Assembly: GCA_021808425.1 (NCBI GenBank) | Contig: JAKBBS010000060.1 | Span: 1 to 17,008 of the forward strand | Length of the DNA: 17,008 bases | Reading direction: 5' to 3' | Source: Actinomycetes bacterium | GTDB lineage: Bacteria > Actinomycetota > Acidimicrobiia > Acidimicrobiales > Palsa-688 | In this document: positions 1-7,759 of the stretch, piece after piece | Numbering within the stretch: the stretch's first letter is position 1 | Layout: the number at the start of each line of letters is the position of its first letter | Translations under genes and position numbers: made by a program | Notes under the pieces: generated by a model | Told to the model about the DNA's origin: nothing | The model's input: only the letters and a program-made list of their open reading frames with translations | The model's database searches: none

Positions 1-446
1 GCCGGGACGGTGCCACGGATCCGCGACGCACCCCCGTAGTGGGCGAAATCGCGCACGTACTTCGACGCTATGAACGAGTACTCCGACGAGCACGGGATGA
101 AAAGCGTCTCGATACCGGCGACTTTCTTGTTCATCTGCGCTTGCTGAAGCTCCGACTCGGCGTCCGACGCGACCCGTAGGCCTTTGACGATGACGTTGGC
201 CCCAAGATGGCGGGCGAGGTCGACTACCAGACTGGAAAAGGACGATATCTCTACATTGTCTAGGTGCGCGACCGAGTCGGCGATCATCGCCATCCGCTCG
301 TCGACGTCGAAGAGGGGGGCGCCTTTTTGCGTGTTACGCATCGGCGCCACCACTACACGGTCGAAGAGTTTCGATGCCGCCTCGACCACCTCGAGGTGCC
401 CGTTGTGGAAAGGGTCGAACGACCCCGGAAACAACGCAGTTCTCAA
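1..446 (-). CDS. coaD: Phosphopantetheine adenylyltransferase (CoaD), C-terminus cut off by window edge
   Basis: Catalyses ATP + 4'-phosphopantetheine to dephospho-CoA + PPi, the penultimate step of coenzyme A synthesis; cytosolic. Reading leftward from a TTG at 446-444, the N-terminus is MRTALFPGSFDPFHNGHLEV, holding the nucleotidyltransferase HxGH motif (H14-N-G-H17). Further on are VKGLRVASD (about residues 87-95), ESELQQAQMN (97-106) and SEYSFIASKYVRD, all standard CoaD signatures. About 148 codons are present against a family length near 160, so only the last residues are missing. The TTG overlaps the rsmD stop (shared TTGA at 446-443), which implies translational coupling. There is no ATG in frame near the conserved N-terminus, so TTG is the only sensible start. 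It is the last gene of the kinase-recG-rsmD-coaD run visible here. Confidence 0.96.
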   Translation of the reverse strand, partial: MRTALFPGSFDPFHNGHLEVVEAASKLFDRVVVAPMRNTQKGAPLFDVDERMAMIADSVAHLDNVEISSFSSLVVDLARHLGANVIVKGLRVASDAESELQQAQMNKKVAGIETLFIPCSSEYSFIASKYVRDFAHYGGASRIRGTVP

Positions 447-1015
447 CTGTTACCTTCCTCGGCGGGGCCTTCGACAGCCAGCGGACGAACTACGAGCACA
501 ACGGTACCGCCGTACCTCTTGACTTTCACAGTCTCCCACAACGAACCCAGGATCTCCTCGACGGAAGGCTGGCGGTCGGTCGTTTCGATCACCAGCAGGC
601 CGGCGCGGGTCTCCAAGGCGCCCCCCAGCTCCTCCCAGCCGCCGAAAGCGTAGGGGGGGTCCGCGAACACGACGTCGAAGTAGCCGCACGTTCTGCTGTA
701 GGCCAGTGCGTCGCCACGAACGATCCGCACGTCACTCTCCCGATCACCGAGGACAGCCAGGTTTGCGGTGATCGCGTCGACGGCCTGTCCGCTCGACTCG
801 ACGAGCACGGCCCGAGCGGCACCCCTCGACATAGCTTCGATACCGAGGGCGCCGCTACCGGCGAACAAGTCGAGGACTGCCGCCCCCCGGATCGCGTCCA
901 GGCTCGACAGCATCGAGAAGACGGCTTCCCTCACCCGATCCGACGTCGGGCGTGTATCGAGTGTGTGAGGTGCATTTAGGCGCCTCCCTCTCGCCGTACC
1001 ACCGACCACCCGCAC
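443..1015 (-). CDS. rsmD: 16S rRNA (guanine(966)-N2)-methyltransferase RsmD
   Basis: S-adenosylmethionine-dependent methyltransferase that modifies G966 of 16S rRNA (E. coli numbering) during 30S assembly. The 190-residue length is typical. It starts MRVVGGTARGRRL, then TRPTSDRVREAVF (21-33), the SAM-binding loop LDLFAGSGALGIEA (48-61), an acidic residue after strand 2 (E73), and the catalytic DPPY (119-122). The start is GTG at 1015-1013; no clear Shine-Dalgarno is visible, but only 18 bases separate it from the recG stop. Its TGA (445-443) overlaps the TTG start of coaD. The rsmD-coaD pair is a widely conserved neighbourhood, which supports both calls. Confidence 0.96.
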   Translation of the reverse strand: MRVVGGTARGRRLNAPHTLDTRPTSDRVREAVFSMLSSLDAIRGAAVLDLFAGSGALGIEAMSRGAARAVLVESSGQAVDAITANLAVLGDRESDVRIVRGDALAYSRTCGYFDVVFADPPYAFGGWEELGGALETRAGLLVIETTDRQPSVEEILGSLWETVKVKRYGGTVVLVVRPLAVEGPAEEGNS

Positions 1016-1033
1016 AGAGGCGAATTTTAGCTC

Positions 1034-3172
1034 TCAACTCTTGAACAGGAACTGTCTGTCCACCTCGTCGACCATAAGGCTGACCTCGCCCGCCAAGTCG
1101 GGCAGCTTCTCGACGAAACGGGACCCGCTTACGTCGACAAGCGCGAACGCAGCTTCTCGGGCCTTGCCTACCAGCTGCTTATCGCGACGTAGCGAGGCGA
1201 GTTTCAGGTCGTTGCTGCCCTTCTGGCGCGCCCCGAGTATCGTTCCCTCACCCCGCAGATCCAGATCCACCTCGGCGAGTTCGAAACCGTCGGTGGACGC
1301 TTCTAGAGCCTCGAGGCGGCGCTCGCCTTCGACACCGGACGCGGATCCGAGCAGGTAGCACCATGACGCGGACCTGCCCCGCCCGACGCGACCGCGAAGC
1401 TGGTGCAGCTGGGCGATCCCGAAGCGTCCAGCGTCTTCGATGACCATCACGGTGGCATTGGGCACGTCGACTCCGACCTCGATGACAGTGGTCGACACGA
1501 GGACGTCGACGCCACCCCGGCGGAAGTCCTCCATCACGGTCTGCTTGTCGGCAGCGGCCATCTGCCCGTGAAGTAGACCGAGGCGCAGCCCTGCGAGCTC
1601 GCCACCCGCGAGGCGCTCGTGCTCCGCGGAGGCCGATCTGGCCTGCACCTTCTCCGAGTCGTCTACGAGCGGGCACACCACGTAGGCCTGACGGCCCTCG
1701 GCCACCTCGCTTCGCACCCGCTCCCAAACCTCCGCTTCGATTAGCGGCCCGCGAGCCCAGATAGTCGTGATGGGCGTGCGGCCGGGGGGCAGTTCGTCGA
1801 GGACGGTCGTGTCAAGGTCTCCGTAGACGGTCATGGCAGCAGTGCGCGGTATCGGCGTCGCGGTCATCACGAGCACGTCGGGGATCGCGCTACCCGGACC
1901 CTTCGAGCGCAGGGCTGCTCGCTGCTCCACCCCGAATCGGTGCTGCTCGTCGATGACGACGCAGCCGAGCGAGTGGAACTCGACGGTATCGCCCAACAAC
2001 GCGTGGGTTCCGACGAGGACGTCGACAGTACCCTCGGCGAGCCCGTGGGCGACCCTGCGGCGTTCGGCTGCGCCCACCCGGTTGGAGAGGAGGGCGACCG
2101 AGAGGGGTCGCTCCCCCGTGAGCGTGCCGTCGCTTGGCAGCGTGAAGCCGGCAAGGAGGTCGGAGATGGCGGCATAGTGCTGCTCTGCGAGCACCTCCGT
2201 CGGCGCCATGAGGGCACCCTGGTGACCTCCTTCGATCGCCGTGATAATAGCTCCGAGCGCCACCAGCGTCTTTCCCGACCCGACGTCTCCCTGCAGAAGC
2301 CTGTGCATCGGATAGACGCCCGCCATGTCCGCAGCGATCTCCGTGAGTGCGCTTTGTTGAGCTCGGGTGAGCGAGAACGGGAGTTGTTGGCGGAGTCGGT
2401 CAAGGAAACGCCCCGCCACATCGTGGCGAATACCCTGCGAGCTTCTCTCAAGGGCCCGCTTGCGGACTACGAGGGCCACCTGCAAACGCAAGAGTTCGTC
2501 GAAGGCCAACCTGACGCGCGCCTTTTGAGCCGCTCCCATCGACTTCGGTGCATGGATCTGGCGAAATGCCCAGTCCCGGCCGACTAGATCGTAGGGTTCA
2601 CGAATCTCGACGGGAAGCGGATCGACGAAAGACGTCACCCGACGCAGCGCCTGCTCAACCCAGGTGGCTACCTGCGACGACGAGATCCCGGCCTTGTCCG
2701 ACTGCGGATACACCGCGATGATGCGGCCGGTGCGGTCCCCAACGAGGTCCACCACCGGGTTGGTCATCTGACGGCGCCCCTGGTAGCGCTCGACTTTCCC
2801 GAATACAACCACCTGGGTGCCTTCTTGAAGCTGTCGTGAGCGCCAGGCCTGATTGAAAAACGAAACCCTGAGGTAGCTCGAATTGTCGAAGAGGTCGACC
2901 TCCACCAGCGCACGCCCCTGGCGCGTCCGACGGGTCTTCACGTTTCGCACGACTGCGAGGACCATCGCCTCCTCGCCTTCCGCCAGCTCCCCGATCGACC
3001 GTTGGTTGGTCCGGTCCACGTAGCGCCTCGGGTAGTAGGTAACCAGGTCGAGAAGGTTCGTGACGCCCACACCTGCGAGCGCTTCGATGGCCTTGTCTCC
3101 TACCCCTGCGAGACGTCCGACCTCTATCGCCGCCAGGTCCGGAAGAGTCTTTGCGCTGCCCGCACCCGTCAC
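1034..3172 (-). CDS. recG: ATP-dependent DNA helicase RecG
   Basis: Superfamily 2 double-stranded DNA translocase that remodels stalled forks and branched recombination intermediates. Counting from the GTG at 3172: an N-terminal wedge with an HhH-like LAGVGDKAIEALAGVGV and YYPRRYVDRT, an OB-fold region (about 65-150), Walker A GDVGSGKT (295-302), DEQH (408-411), MTATPIPRT (436-444), motif V (STTVIEVGVDVP) and motif VI QLRGRVGR (591-598), then the RecG C-terminal LRGEGTILGARQKG. The 712-residue length is normal. An open frame continues upstream to 3262, but that stretch lies inside the kinase gene and looks nothing like RecG. GTG at 3172, two bases after the kinase TAG (3177-3175), is the better start. 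The Shine-Dalgarno is weak, so coupling to the kinase gene is likely. Confidence 0.96.
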   Translation of the reverse strand: MTGAGSAKTLPDLAAIEVGRLAGVGDKAIEALAGVGVTNLLDLVTYYPRRYVDRTNQRSIGELAEGEEAMVLAVVRNVKTRRTRQGRALVEVDLFDNSSYLRVSFFNQAWRSRQLQEGTQVVVFGKVERYQGRRQMTNPVVDLVGDRTGRIIAVYPQSDKAGISSSQVATWVEQALRRVTSFVDPLPVEIREPYDLVGRDWAFRQIHAPKSMGAAQKARVRLAFDELLRLQVALVVRKRALERSSQGIRHDVAGRFLDRLRQQLPFSLTRAQQSALTEIAADMAGVYPMHRLLQGDVGSGKTLVALGAIITAIEGGHQGALMAPTEVLAEQHYAAISDLLAGFTLPSDGTLTGERPLSVALLSNRVGAAERRRVAHGLAEGTVDVLVGTHALLGDTVEFHSLGCVVIDEQHRFGVEQRAALRSKGPGSAIPDVLVMTATPIPRTAAMTVYGDLDTTVLDELPPGRTPITTIWARGPLIEAEVWERVRSEVAEGRQAYVVCPLVDDSEKVQARSASAEHERLAGGELAGLRLGLLHGQMAAADKQTVMEDFRRGGVDVLVSTTVIEVGVDVPNATVMVIEDAGRFGIAQLHQLRGRVGRGRSASWCYLLGSASGVEGERRLEALEASTDGFELAEVDLDLRGEGTILGARQKGSNDLKLASLRRDKQLVGKAREAAFALVDVSGSRFVEKLPDLAGEVSLMVDEVDRQFLFKS

Positions 3173-3174
3173 AG

Positions 3175-4824
3175 CTACTCGACGCTGAACAGGTACGGGT
3201 ACAACGGTTGACCCCCTTGGTGGATCTCGACCTCCACATCGCCGAAGGTCTCGTTGACCCACTGCGAGATTCGCCGGGTGTCCGCCACGGTCGAGCCATC
3301 CCCGGCGATGATGGTGACTATGTCGTGCCGGGCGGGATCGACCAGCAACCTGAGGAGACCCGTTGCGGCAGCGAACGTCCCCTCGGCGACTACCTCGATA
3401 CGCTCCCGAGAGATTCCCAAGTAGTCGCCTTCACGGATCGGACCGACCTCGCACTGGCTCGGCCGGACAGCGCGCGTGACCTCCCCTGCCACGACACGCG
3501 AAGCGGATCCGGACATGAGCTCGCTGTTGGCGTCGGCATCTCCTTCGGGGTCATATTCGAGTAACGCAGCGAAACCCTCCTGGATCCCTTTCGTCGGGAC
3601 CACGCGGACCGGCTTGCTGGCTTGCTTCGCCGCCTGCAGCGCTACGGGAATGATGTTCTTGTTGTTCGGCAGCACGACCACCTGCTCGCTGTTCGCGGCT
3701 TCGATCGCGTCGACGATGGCCGCCGTCGAAGGGTTCATGGACTGCCCTCCCGCGACGACGTGGTGGACCCCGAGCGATCGGAAGATGCGCCTGACTCCTT
3801 CGCCGTTGCAAACCGCGACGACCGAGCACCGCACCGGCTCCTCAGGGCCTTCGCCCGCCGCTTCGGTGCCCTCGGCGGCACGGACCCACCTCTCCTCTTC
3901 GACCTCCTCGCGAAGGTCCGTGACCCGGATTTGGCGCGGTCGGCCCGCAGCCAATGCTGCTTCGATCGCCGCGCCGATATCGTCGGTGTGAATGTGGCAG
4001 TTCCACAACCCGTCTCCGCCAACGACCACGATCGAATCACCGATACCAGCCCAAACACTACGGAAAGGAGCGATCAGCTCGTCCGGCGCTTCGAGCAGGT
4101 ACATGACCTCGTAGCGCAGGTCAGCTACGCCAGGCGGCGAAGGGAGATCCACATTCGCCTGCTCGGACTCACGCGTCGCCGCAGCGGCCGGCGCCTCCGG
4201 TAGGGGGCGACCGTCGACCACGTGCAGCAAGGCGTCGAGCAGAAGAAGATAGCCCGTGCCGCCCGAGTCGACGACACCGGCGTCCCGCAGAACCGGCAGC
4301 AGATCAGGAGTTCGAGCCAAGGCGGCCCCGGCCTCCTGACGGGCGCCCTCGAGCACCCTCACAAGCGTTCGCGGCGCCCCGACCGCAGCGGCTCCGTCTG
4401 CCGCGGCTCTCGCCACCGTGAGGATCGTCCCCTCGACCGGATTCTGGACGGCTCGGTACGCCTCGTCAGCCGCCCGGCGCAAGCCTCCCGCCAACACCTC
4501 CGCGTCGACGCTCGGCAAACCTTTCGTCGAGTCCGCCAGGCCTCTCATGATCTGCGACAGGATCACCCCCGAGTTGCCACGGGCGCCCATCAACGACCCG
4601 TAGCTGATGGCACCCGCTACCGTCGCCAGCGCGAGGTCGCCTTGACGCTCGATCTCCGCCACAACCGACTCGGCGGTAAGGGCCATATTGGTGCCGGTGT
4701 CACCGTCGGGCACCGGATACACGTTGAGCCTGTCGATGAAGTCCCTGTGGCTTTGAAGTGCGTCACGGAACGCTGCTGCCGCAGCCGCGAAGGACGCGCC
4801 GTCGAGGTGCTCCGTGATCTGCAT
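3175..4824 (-). CDS. DAK2-domain kinase, FakA/YloV-like (fatty acid kinase family)
   Basis: The family phosphorylates FakB-bound fatty acids to acyl-phosphates in Gram-positive bacteria; function here is inferred. The N-terminal kinase domain is DhaL-like, with NVYPVPDGDTGTNM (34-47; D40 and D42 are the expected Mg-nucleotide ligands), GARGNSGVI (80-88), NPVEGTILTV and DAGVVDSGGTGY (182-192). A middle domain carries NCHIHTDD. The C-terminal domain has AGGQSMNPST, VLPNNKNI and GDGS, as in YloV/FakA. The 549-residue length is usual for the family. Linkage to rpmB and recG is conserved from Firmicutes, where an Asp23-type gene (yloU) lies between; that gene is absent here, and no FakB lies in the window. 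The start is ATG at 4824 with no Shine-Dalgarno; a TAGCAT -10 candidate seven bases upstream suggests a leaderless transcript. Confidence 0.9.
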   Translation of the reverse strand: MQITEHLDGASFAAAAAAFRDALQSHRDFIDRLNVYPVPDGDTGTNMALTAESVVAEIERQGDLALATVAGAISYGSLMGARGNSGVILSQIMRGLADSTKGLPSVDAEVLAGGLRRAADEAYRAVQNPVEGTILTVARAAADGAAAVGAPRTLVRVLEGARQEAGAALARTPDLLPVLRDAGVVDSGGTGYLLLLDALLHVVDGRPLPEAPAAAATRESEQANVDLPSPPGVADLRYEVMYLLEAPDELIAPFRSVWAGIGDSIVVVGGDGLWNCHIHTDDIGAAIEAALAAGRPRQIRVTDLREEVEEERWVRAAEGTEAAGEGPEEPVRCSVVAVCNGEGVRRIFRSLGVHHVVAGGQSMNPSTAAIVDAIEAANSEQVVVLPNNKNIIPVALQAAKQASKPVRVVPTKGIQEGFAALLEYDPEGDADANSELMSGSASRVVAGEVTRAVRPSQCEVGPIREGDYLGISRERIEVVAEGTFAAATGLLRLLVDPARHDIVTIIAGDGSTVADTRRISQWVNETFGDVEVEIHQGGQPLYPYLFSVE

Positions 4825-4860
4825 GGCGGGGATGCTAATGTGGTTGGGAGACGTGGTCAG
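4825..4860 (-). promoter_or_regulatory. Promoter of the DAK2-recG-rsmD-coaD operon, predicted leaderless
   Basis: On the minus strand, CTGACC (4860-4855, four of six matches to TTGACA) is followed by a 17-base spacer and TAGCAT (4837-4832, matching the actinobacterial -10 pattern TANNNT). Seven bases later comes the ATG. Transcription would begin at or within a base of the start codon. No Shine-Dalgarno precedes this ATG, which fits. Confidence 0.55.
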
Positions 4861-4871
4861 GTAGCACCTGA
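4857..4871. promoter_or_regulatory. Perfect inverted repeat TCAGGT-AGC-ACCTGA, possible operator
   Basis: Six-base arms separated by three bases, in the 89-base gap between the divergent DAK2 kinase and rpmB genes. It overlaps the proposed -35 element of the kinase operon. It would also fall in the rpmB leader if rpmB starts from the TAATGT at 4836-4841. It could be an operator, an RNA hairpin in the rpmB leader, or chance. I recognise no known regulator consensus. Confidence 0.3.
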
Positions 4872-4913
4872 TAAGCGTCGGGCCCTGACGATCGACGAGG
4901 TGTGTGGACGAAG

Positions 4914-5108
4914 ATGGCAGCAGTTTGCGATGTGTGTGGGAAGAAGCCGTCTTTCGGAATGAGCGTCAGTCATTCGCACCGGCGTACGAAGCGGCGCTGG
5001 AACCCGAACATCCAGAGGATCCGGGCGATCGTCGGTGGCAGCGCGAAGCGCATTCATGTCTGCACGTCGTGCATCCGCGCTGGGAAAGTCACCAAAGCCG
5101 TCCGCTAG
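4914..5108 (+). CDS. rpmB: 50S ribosomal protein L28, zinc-ribbon (C+) form
   Basis: Large-subunit ribosomal protein of 64 residues. The sequence MAAVCDVCGKKPSFG, SHRRTKRRWNPNIQRIR and KRIHVCTSCIRAGKV is unmistakable L28. Two CxxC pairs (C5/C8 and C50/C53) form the zinc-binding version; many actinobacteria also carry a cysteine-free paralogue used under zinc limitation. The start is ATG at 4914. An in-frame GTG at 4902 would add MWTK, which L28 does not normally have, and it sits directly on the only purine-rich stretch (GACGAGG, 4894-4900). That stretch is rather far (13 bases) from the ATG, so initiation is not strongly signalled. Divergent from the DAK2 kinase gene, an arrangement also known in Firmicutes. 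Confidence 0.97.
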   Translation: MAAVCDVCGKKPSFGMSVSHSHRRTKRRWNPNIQRIRAIVGGSAKRIHVCTSCIRAGKVTKAVR

Positions 5109-5142
5109 GCGGCTTCTCTTCGGTATCGGTTCTAGGAGCCGC
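5109..5142. terminator. Stem-loop between convergent genes, possible bidirectional terminator
   Basis: GCGGCTTCT (5109-5117) pairs with AGGAGCCGC (5134-5142): nine pairs including one G-U, with a 16-base loop. It starts right after the rpmB stop and ends over the regulator stop codon at 5134-5132. There is no T-tract on either side, so it is not a classical intrinsic terminator, but its placement between convergent genes is what a transcription barrier would need. Confidence 0.4.
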
Positions 5143-5926
5143 TCTGCTCGTCGGCACCCGACAGTAGCTTCATAACGTCGTCGCGCCTGAAGCGAAGATG
5201 ACCGCCGATAGTCCTCAGACTCGGGAGCTTTCCTGCGGCAGCCCAGTTGATCACGGTACGTTCCGTCACGTCGAAGACGGCGGCGACCTCGTGGCTTCGA
5301 AGAAGTTGCGGGGCTTCCCCTGAAAGACCGGCTGCCCTGCTGGCCGGTCGGCTCGACTGGGAAACGACCCGGGGGCGTAGCTCGCTCGGTGTACGGACAA
5401 CCTGCTCAGCCACGTCCACGTTGCGGCGAAGCTGACCCAACTGCACGGCTACCTGGCGGGCTAGCGCTGCCATCGCCCGCTGCTCCCGCTTGGTGAGCTG
5501 GCGAAGCCATCGGTCCATGACTGCTACGACTGCTACAACCGCCCCGCCGGCATCCCGGACCGCGACCCCGTACGCCCAACGCATCGAGTGCGGAGCCTGC
5601 ACGAGCGGACTGCGAGGCACTACCGTCACCAAATCGGTGAGTTCGACCGCTCCCGTACCGGCTGCGATAGCCTCGAACAGGTGACCGTCGTTCAGGCCGC
5701 AGCGATACTCGAATCCCTGCGAGAGGCTGCTCCAGCCACCGCCTACTTGGGGCACGGAGAGGACCGCTACCGGTGTCTGGCAGGCCAGCGCGCCGAGAAC
5801 CAGCAGGTCGGCGATCCCCTGCCCTGGAGGAAGAGCCGGGAGCTCTGCCCGTGCCGGCTCCTGTGAGGACGGTACCTGCGCCAATCGACCGTCGACGCTC
5901 GATGTGTTTAGACGTGAAACCGGCAT
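5132..5926 (-). CDS. GAF-domain protein with C-terminal BldC-type winged HTH
   Basis: Putative cytosolic DNA-binding regulator of 264 residues. Residues about 33-170 resemble a GAF sensor domain; the end of the fold is clearest, in YGVAVRDAGGAVVAVVAVMD followed by LTKREQRAMAALARQVAVQL. A Pro/Ser/Arg-rich linker (about 175-206) leads to an excisionase/MerR-like HTH of the BldC type (207-255): LLRSHEVAAVFDVTERTVINW then GKLPSLRTIGGHLRFRRDDV, with the wing GGHLRFR. The start is ATG at 5926; an in-frame TGA at 5935-5933 excludes anything longer. The Shine-Dalgarno is weak. The effector and target promoters are unknown. It is monocistronic by position, downstream of thiD behind a possible terminator and convergent with rpmB. 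Confidence 0.85.
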   Translation of the reverse strand: MPVSRLNTSSVDGRLAQVPSSQEPARAELPALPPGQGIADLLVLGALACQTPVAVLSVPQVGGGWSSLSQGFEYRCGLNDGHLFEAIAAGTGAVELTDLVTVVPRSPLVQAPHSMRWAYGVAVRDAGGAVVAVVAVMDRWLRQLTKREQRAMAALARQVAVQLGQLRRNVDVAEQVVRTPSELRPRVVSQSSRPASRAAGLSGEAPQLLRSHEVAAVFDVTERTVINWAAAGKLPSLRTIGGHLRFRRDDVMKLLSGADEQSGS

Positions 5927-5974
5927 GGATGTTCACTCGGAGCACTCCAAGGTCGCCTTGAGAAACCATCCGCG

Positions 5975-5997
5975 CTTTGGGCACTACGACGCCAAAG
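5975..5997. repeat. Inverted repeat CTTTGG-N11-CCAAAG upstream of the regulator gene
   Basis: Six-base perfect arms (5975-5980 and 5992-5997) lie about 50-70 bases upstream of the GAF-BldC start codon. Spacing near two helical turns between arm centres would suit a dimeric DNA-binding protein, for example autoregulation. It could equally be chance. Confidence 0.2.
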
Positions 5998-6001
5998 GCG
6001 G

Positions 6002-6020
6002 AAATTTGCGCGGTTCGCGC
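6002..6020 (-). terminator. Possible intrinsic terminator after thiD
   Basis: On the minus strand, GCGCG-AAC-CGCGC (6020-6008) is a perfect five-base stem with a three-base loop, followed directly by AAATTT. It lies 17-35 bases past the thiD stop. The stem is compact and GC-only, but the T-run is only three long, so the call is moderate. Confidence 0.4.
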
Positions 6021-6036
6021 CCGCTAGAACGCCCCG

Positions 6037-6792
6037 TCATCCGCTCGAGAGAGCTCCGAGGCACCGGTTGACATATATTTTGGCGCGCAGGCAAGCCGAA
6101 TGCATCTCGTCGCCGGCCGCCAGGCAGGCTGCGATACCTGCCGACAGGGTGCATCCGGTCCCGTGCGTGTGCCGGGTGAGGAGGCGTCGCCCTTCGAGCC
6201 ATTCGGCCCGGCCATTGGCCCACAGCAGGTCCGGGGACTCGGCTCCTTCGAGATGGCCTCCCTTGATCAGTACTGCGGCTGGTCCTAGAAGTTCGATCTC
6301 CCTCGCTGCGTCGACCATCGCCTCACGGCTGGAGATAGTCCCCCCGACAAGGGATTCCGCTTCCGGGAGGTTAGGGGTGACGAGCGCAGCGAGCGGAAGC
6401 AAATGCGATACGAGCGCGGGCAGTCCCGCCGGGTCGAGGAGGCTGCCCCCGTGAGACGCTGCCTGCACAGGGTCCACGACGAGCGGCCCCAAGTTGTGCT
6501 CGACGTAAGCCGACGCGACCGCCTCGATCACTGCTGCGTCGCCGAGCATCCCTGTCTTGATCGCGGCTATCTGCAAGGCGTCGGCGCTGGCGTCGATCTG
6601 CTCGCGCACGAGCTCAGGGGTCATGACGCTCGCAGCGAGGACGCCTTTGTGGTTCTGGGCGGTGACGGCAGTGACAGCGGCACTACCCCAGACGCCGAAG
6701 GCCGCGAAGGTTCGCAGGTCCGCCTGTATACCTGCCCCACCCCACGAGTCGGATCCCGCCACCGAGAGAGCGGCAGGCCAGCCGGGGATCAA
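6037..6792 (-). CDS. thiD: Hydroxymethylpyrimidine/phosphomethylpyrimidine kinase ThiD
   Basis: Phosphorylates HMP to HMP-P and then HMP-PP, the pyrimidine half of thiamine; ribokinase-fold, cytosolic. The 251 residues match stand-alone ThiD with no ThiE or TenA fusion. Visible motifs: VAGSDSWGGAGIQAD (11-25, substrate pocket), KTGMLG (79-84), VVDPV (105-109), TPNLPEA (139-145) and the anion-hole/catalytic HGTGCTLSA (210-218, with C214). The usual VVDPVM.A.SG stretch reads VVDPVQAASHGG, a mild variation. The start is TTG at 6792-6790, the only start codon near the conserved N-terminus, with GGTGAAAG just upstream. The open frame continues further upstream without an ATG or GTG. It follows thiL by 49 bases. 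Confidence 0.93.
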   Translation of the reverse strand: MIPGWPAALSVAGSDSWGGAGIQADLRTFAAFGVWGSAAVTAVTAQNHKGVLAASVMTPELVREQIDASADALQIAAIKTGMLGDAAVIEAVASAYVEHNLGPLVVDPVQAASHGGSLLDPAGLPALVSHLLPLAALVTPNLPEAESLVGGTISSREAMVDAAREIELLGPAAVLIKGGHLEGAESPDLLWANGRAEWLEGRRLLTRHTHGTGCTLSAGIAACLAAGDEMHSACLRAKIYVNRCLGALSSG

Positions 6793-6841
6793 ACTTTCAC
6801 CGACGATGCAGGCACCGCCCTTTGCGCCCTCGGCCGCCAGG

Positions 6842-7759
6842 TCACCAGGTGTGCTGCCATCCCGGCGCTTCCAAAGGTCGAGAGTGCAGTGTCCGCTCGT
6901 TTCGGTCCTCGACGCATACCCCGATCATGATAGGAGGGTCGAGCCCTATAAAAGACTCGTCGAGTCTGGCGGCGGGCGGCGCGCAGAACACGAGGGCGAA
7001 ATCCTCACCGCCCCCGACGGCTTCGTCGAGCGTCGCTTCGGGATGCACCGGTACGTGGTCGAGTCGAAAACCCACCGCCGACGCGTCAGCGATGTGGCCG
7101 AGGTCCGCCGCGAGGCCATCTGAGACGTCGATCATCGCGCTTGCTCCTGCGAGTCGGGCGGCGCTTCCTTCGCGAAGGTAAGCCCTAGGACGTGCGTGCG
7201 CCCGGACGGCGCTTCCTTCTTCCATCACGTTGTCGTATCTCGCCTCCCCGCGGCGCAGACGCCTGAGGCCCGCCGCGGACGCGCCGAGGGGTCCGGTTAC
7301 CCATATCCTGTCTCCGGGTCGGGCGCCGCTACGCCTGACCGGAGGGCCGGGGCAGCTACCGGTCACGGCGACAGTGAGGACCACTTCCGGGCCGTTGCTC
7401 AAGTCGCCCCCGACGACGGGGCATCCGAGGTGGAGTGCCGCAGCCGAAATTCCCGAATAAAGCAGTCCAATGTCGGTTCCGGAGGGGGCCGTGACGGTCA
7501 CCAGAGCCTGGGATGGCACGCCGCCCATCGCCGCGATGTCGCTCACGGACGCACACATCGCCTTCCATCCGAAGTCGTCGAGGCGCGTGAACGCCAGGTC
7601 AGCGTGAACGCCGGCGACGACAGTGTCGGCGCTCAGCAGCATCCAACCCGGCGGGGGATGCACGATCGCTGCGTCGTCGCCTATCCACAGCTCGTCGTCG
7701 TCTTGTGGGGCGCCGAGAGCAGCGGCGATCTCCGCTATCAGTGCGAACTCGCCTTTCAT
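6842..7759 (-). CDS. thiL: Thiamine-monophosphate kinase ThiL
   Basis: Catalyses thiamine-P + ATP to thiamine-PP, the last step of cofactor synthesis. 305 residues of the PurM/AIR-synthase fold. Motifs in order: IGDDAA (26-31), SADTVVAGVHAD (43-54), GWKAMCASVSDIAAMGG (64-80), VVGGDLS (115-121), MIDVSDGLAADLGHIA (209-224) and GGGEDFALVF (249-258). The start is ATG at 7759-7757, matching the family N-terminus (MKGEFALIAEI). The open frame runs far upstream antisense to pckG but has no family content there. No Shine-Dalgarno precedes the ATG. A nine-codon ORF (7785-7756) ends on it with an ATGA overlap, so initiation may depend on re-initiation. Forms an operon with thiD. I saw no TPP riboswitch in the short leader. 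Confidence 0.94.
   Translation of the reverse strand: MKGEFALIAEIAAALGAPQDDDELWIGDDAAIVHPPPGWMLLSADTVVAGVHADLAFTRLDDFGWKAMCASVSDIAAMGGVPSQALVTVTAPSGTDIGLLYSGISAAALHLGCPVVGGDLSNGPEVVLTVAVTGSCPGPPVRRSGARPGDRIWVTGPLGASAAGLRRLRRGEARYDNVMEEGSAVRAHARPRAYLREGSAARLAGASAMIDVSDGLAADLGHIADASAVGFRLDHVPVHPEATLDEAVGGGEDFALVFCAPPAARLDESFIGLDPPIMIGVCVEDRNERTLHSRPLEAPGWQHTW

Noticed and set aside
374..979. 201-codon plus-strand open frame opposite rsmD
   Set aside because: Antisense to a gene with complete RsmD motifs; the translation is low in hydrophobic structure and unlike any family I know.
5406..5984. 192-codon minus-strand frame overlapping the GAF-BldC gene
   Set aside because: Arg/Gly/Ser-rich frame-shifted copy; the other frame encodes the recognisable GAF and HTH domains.
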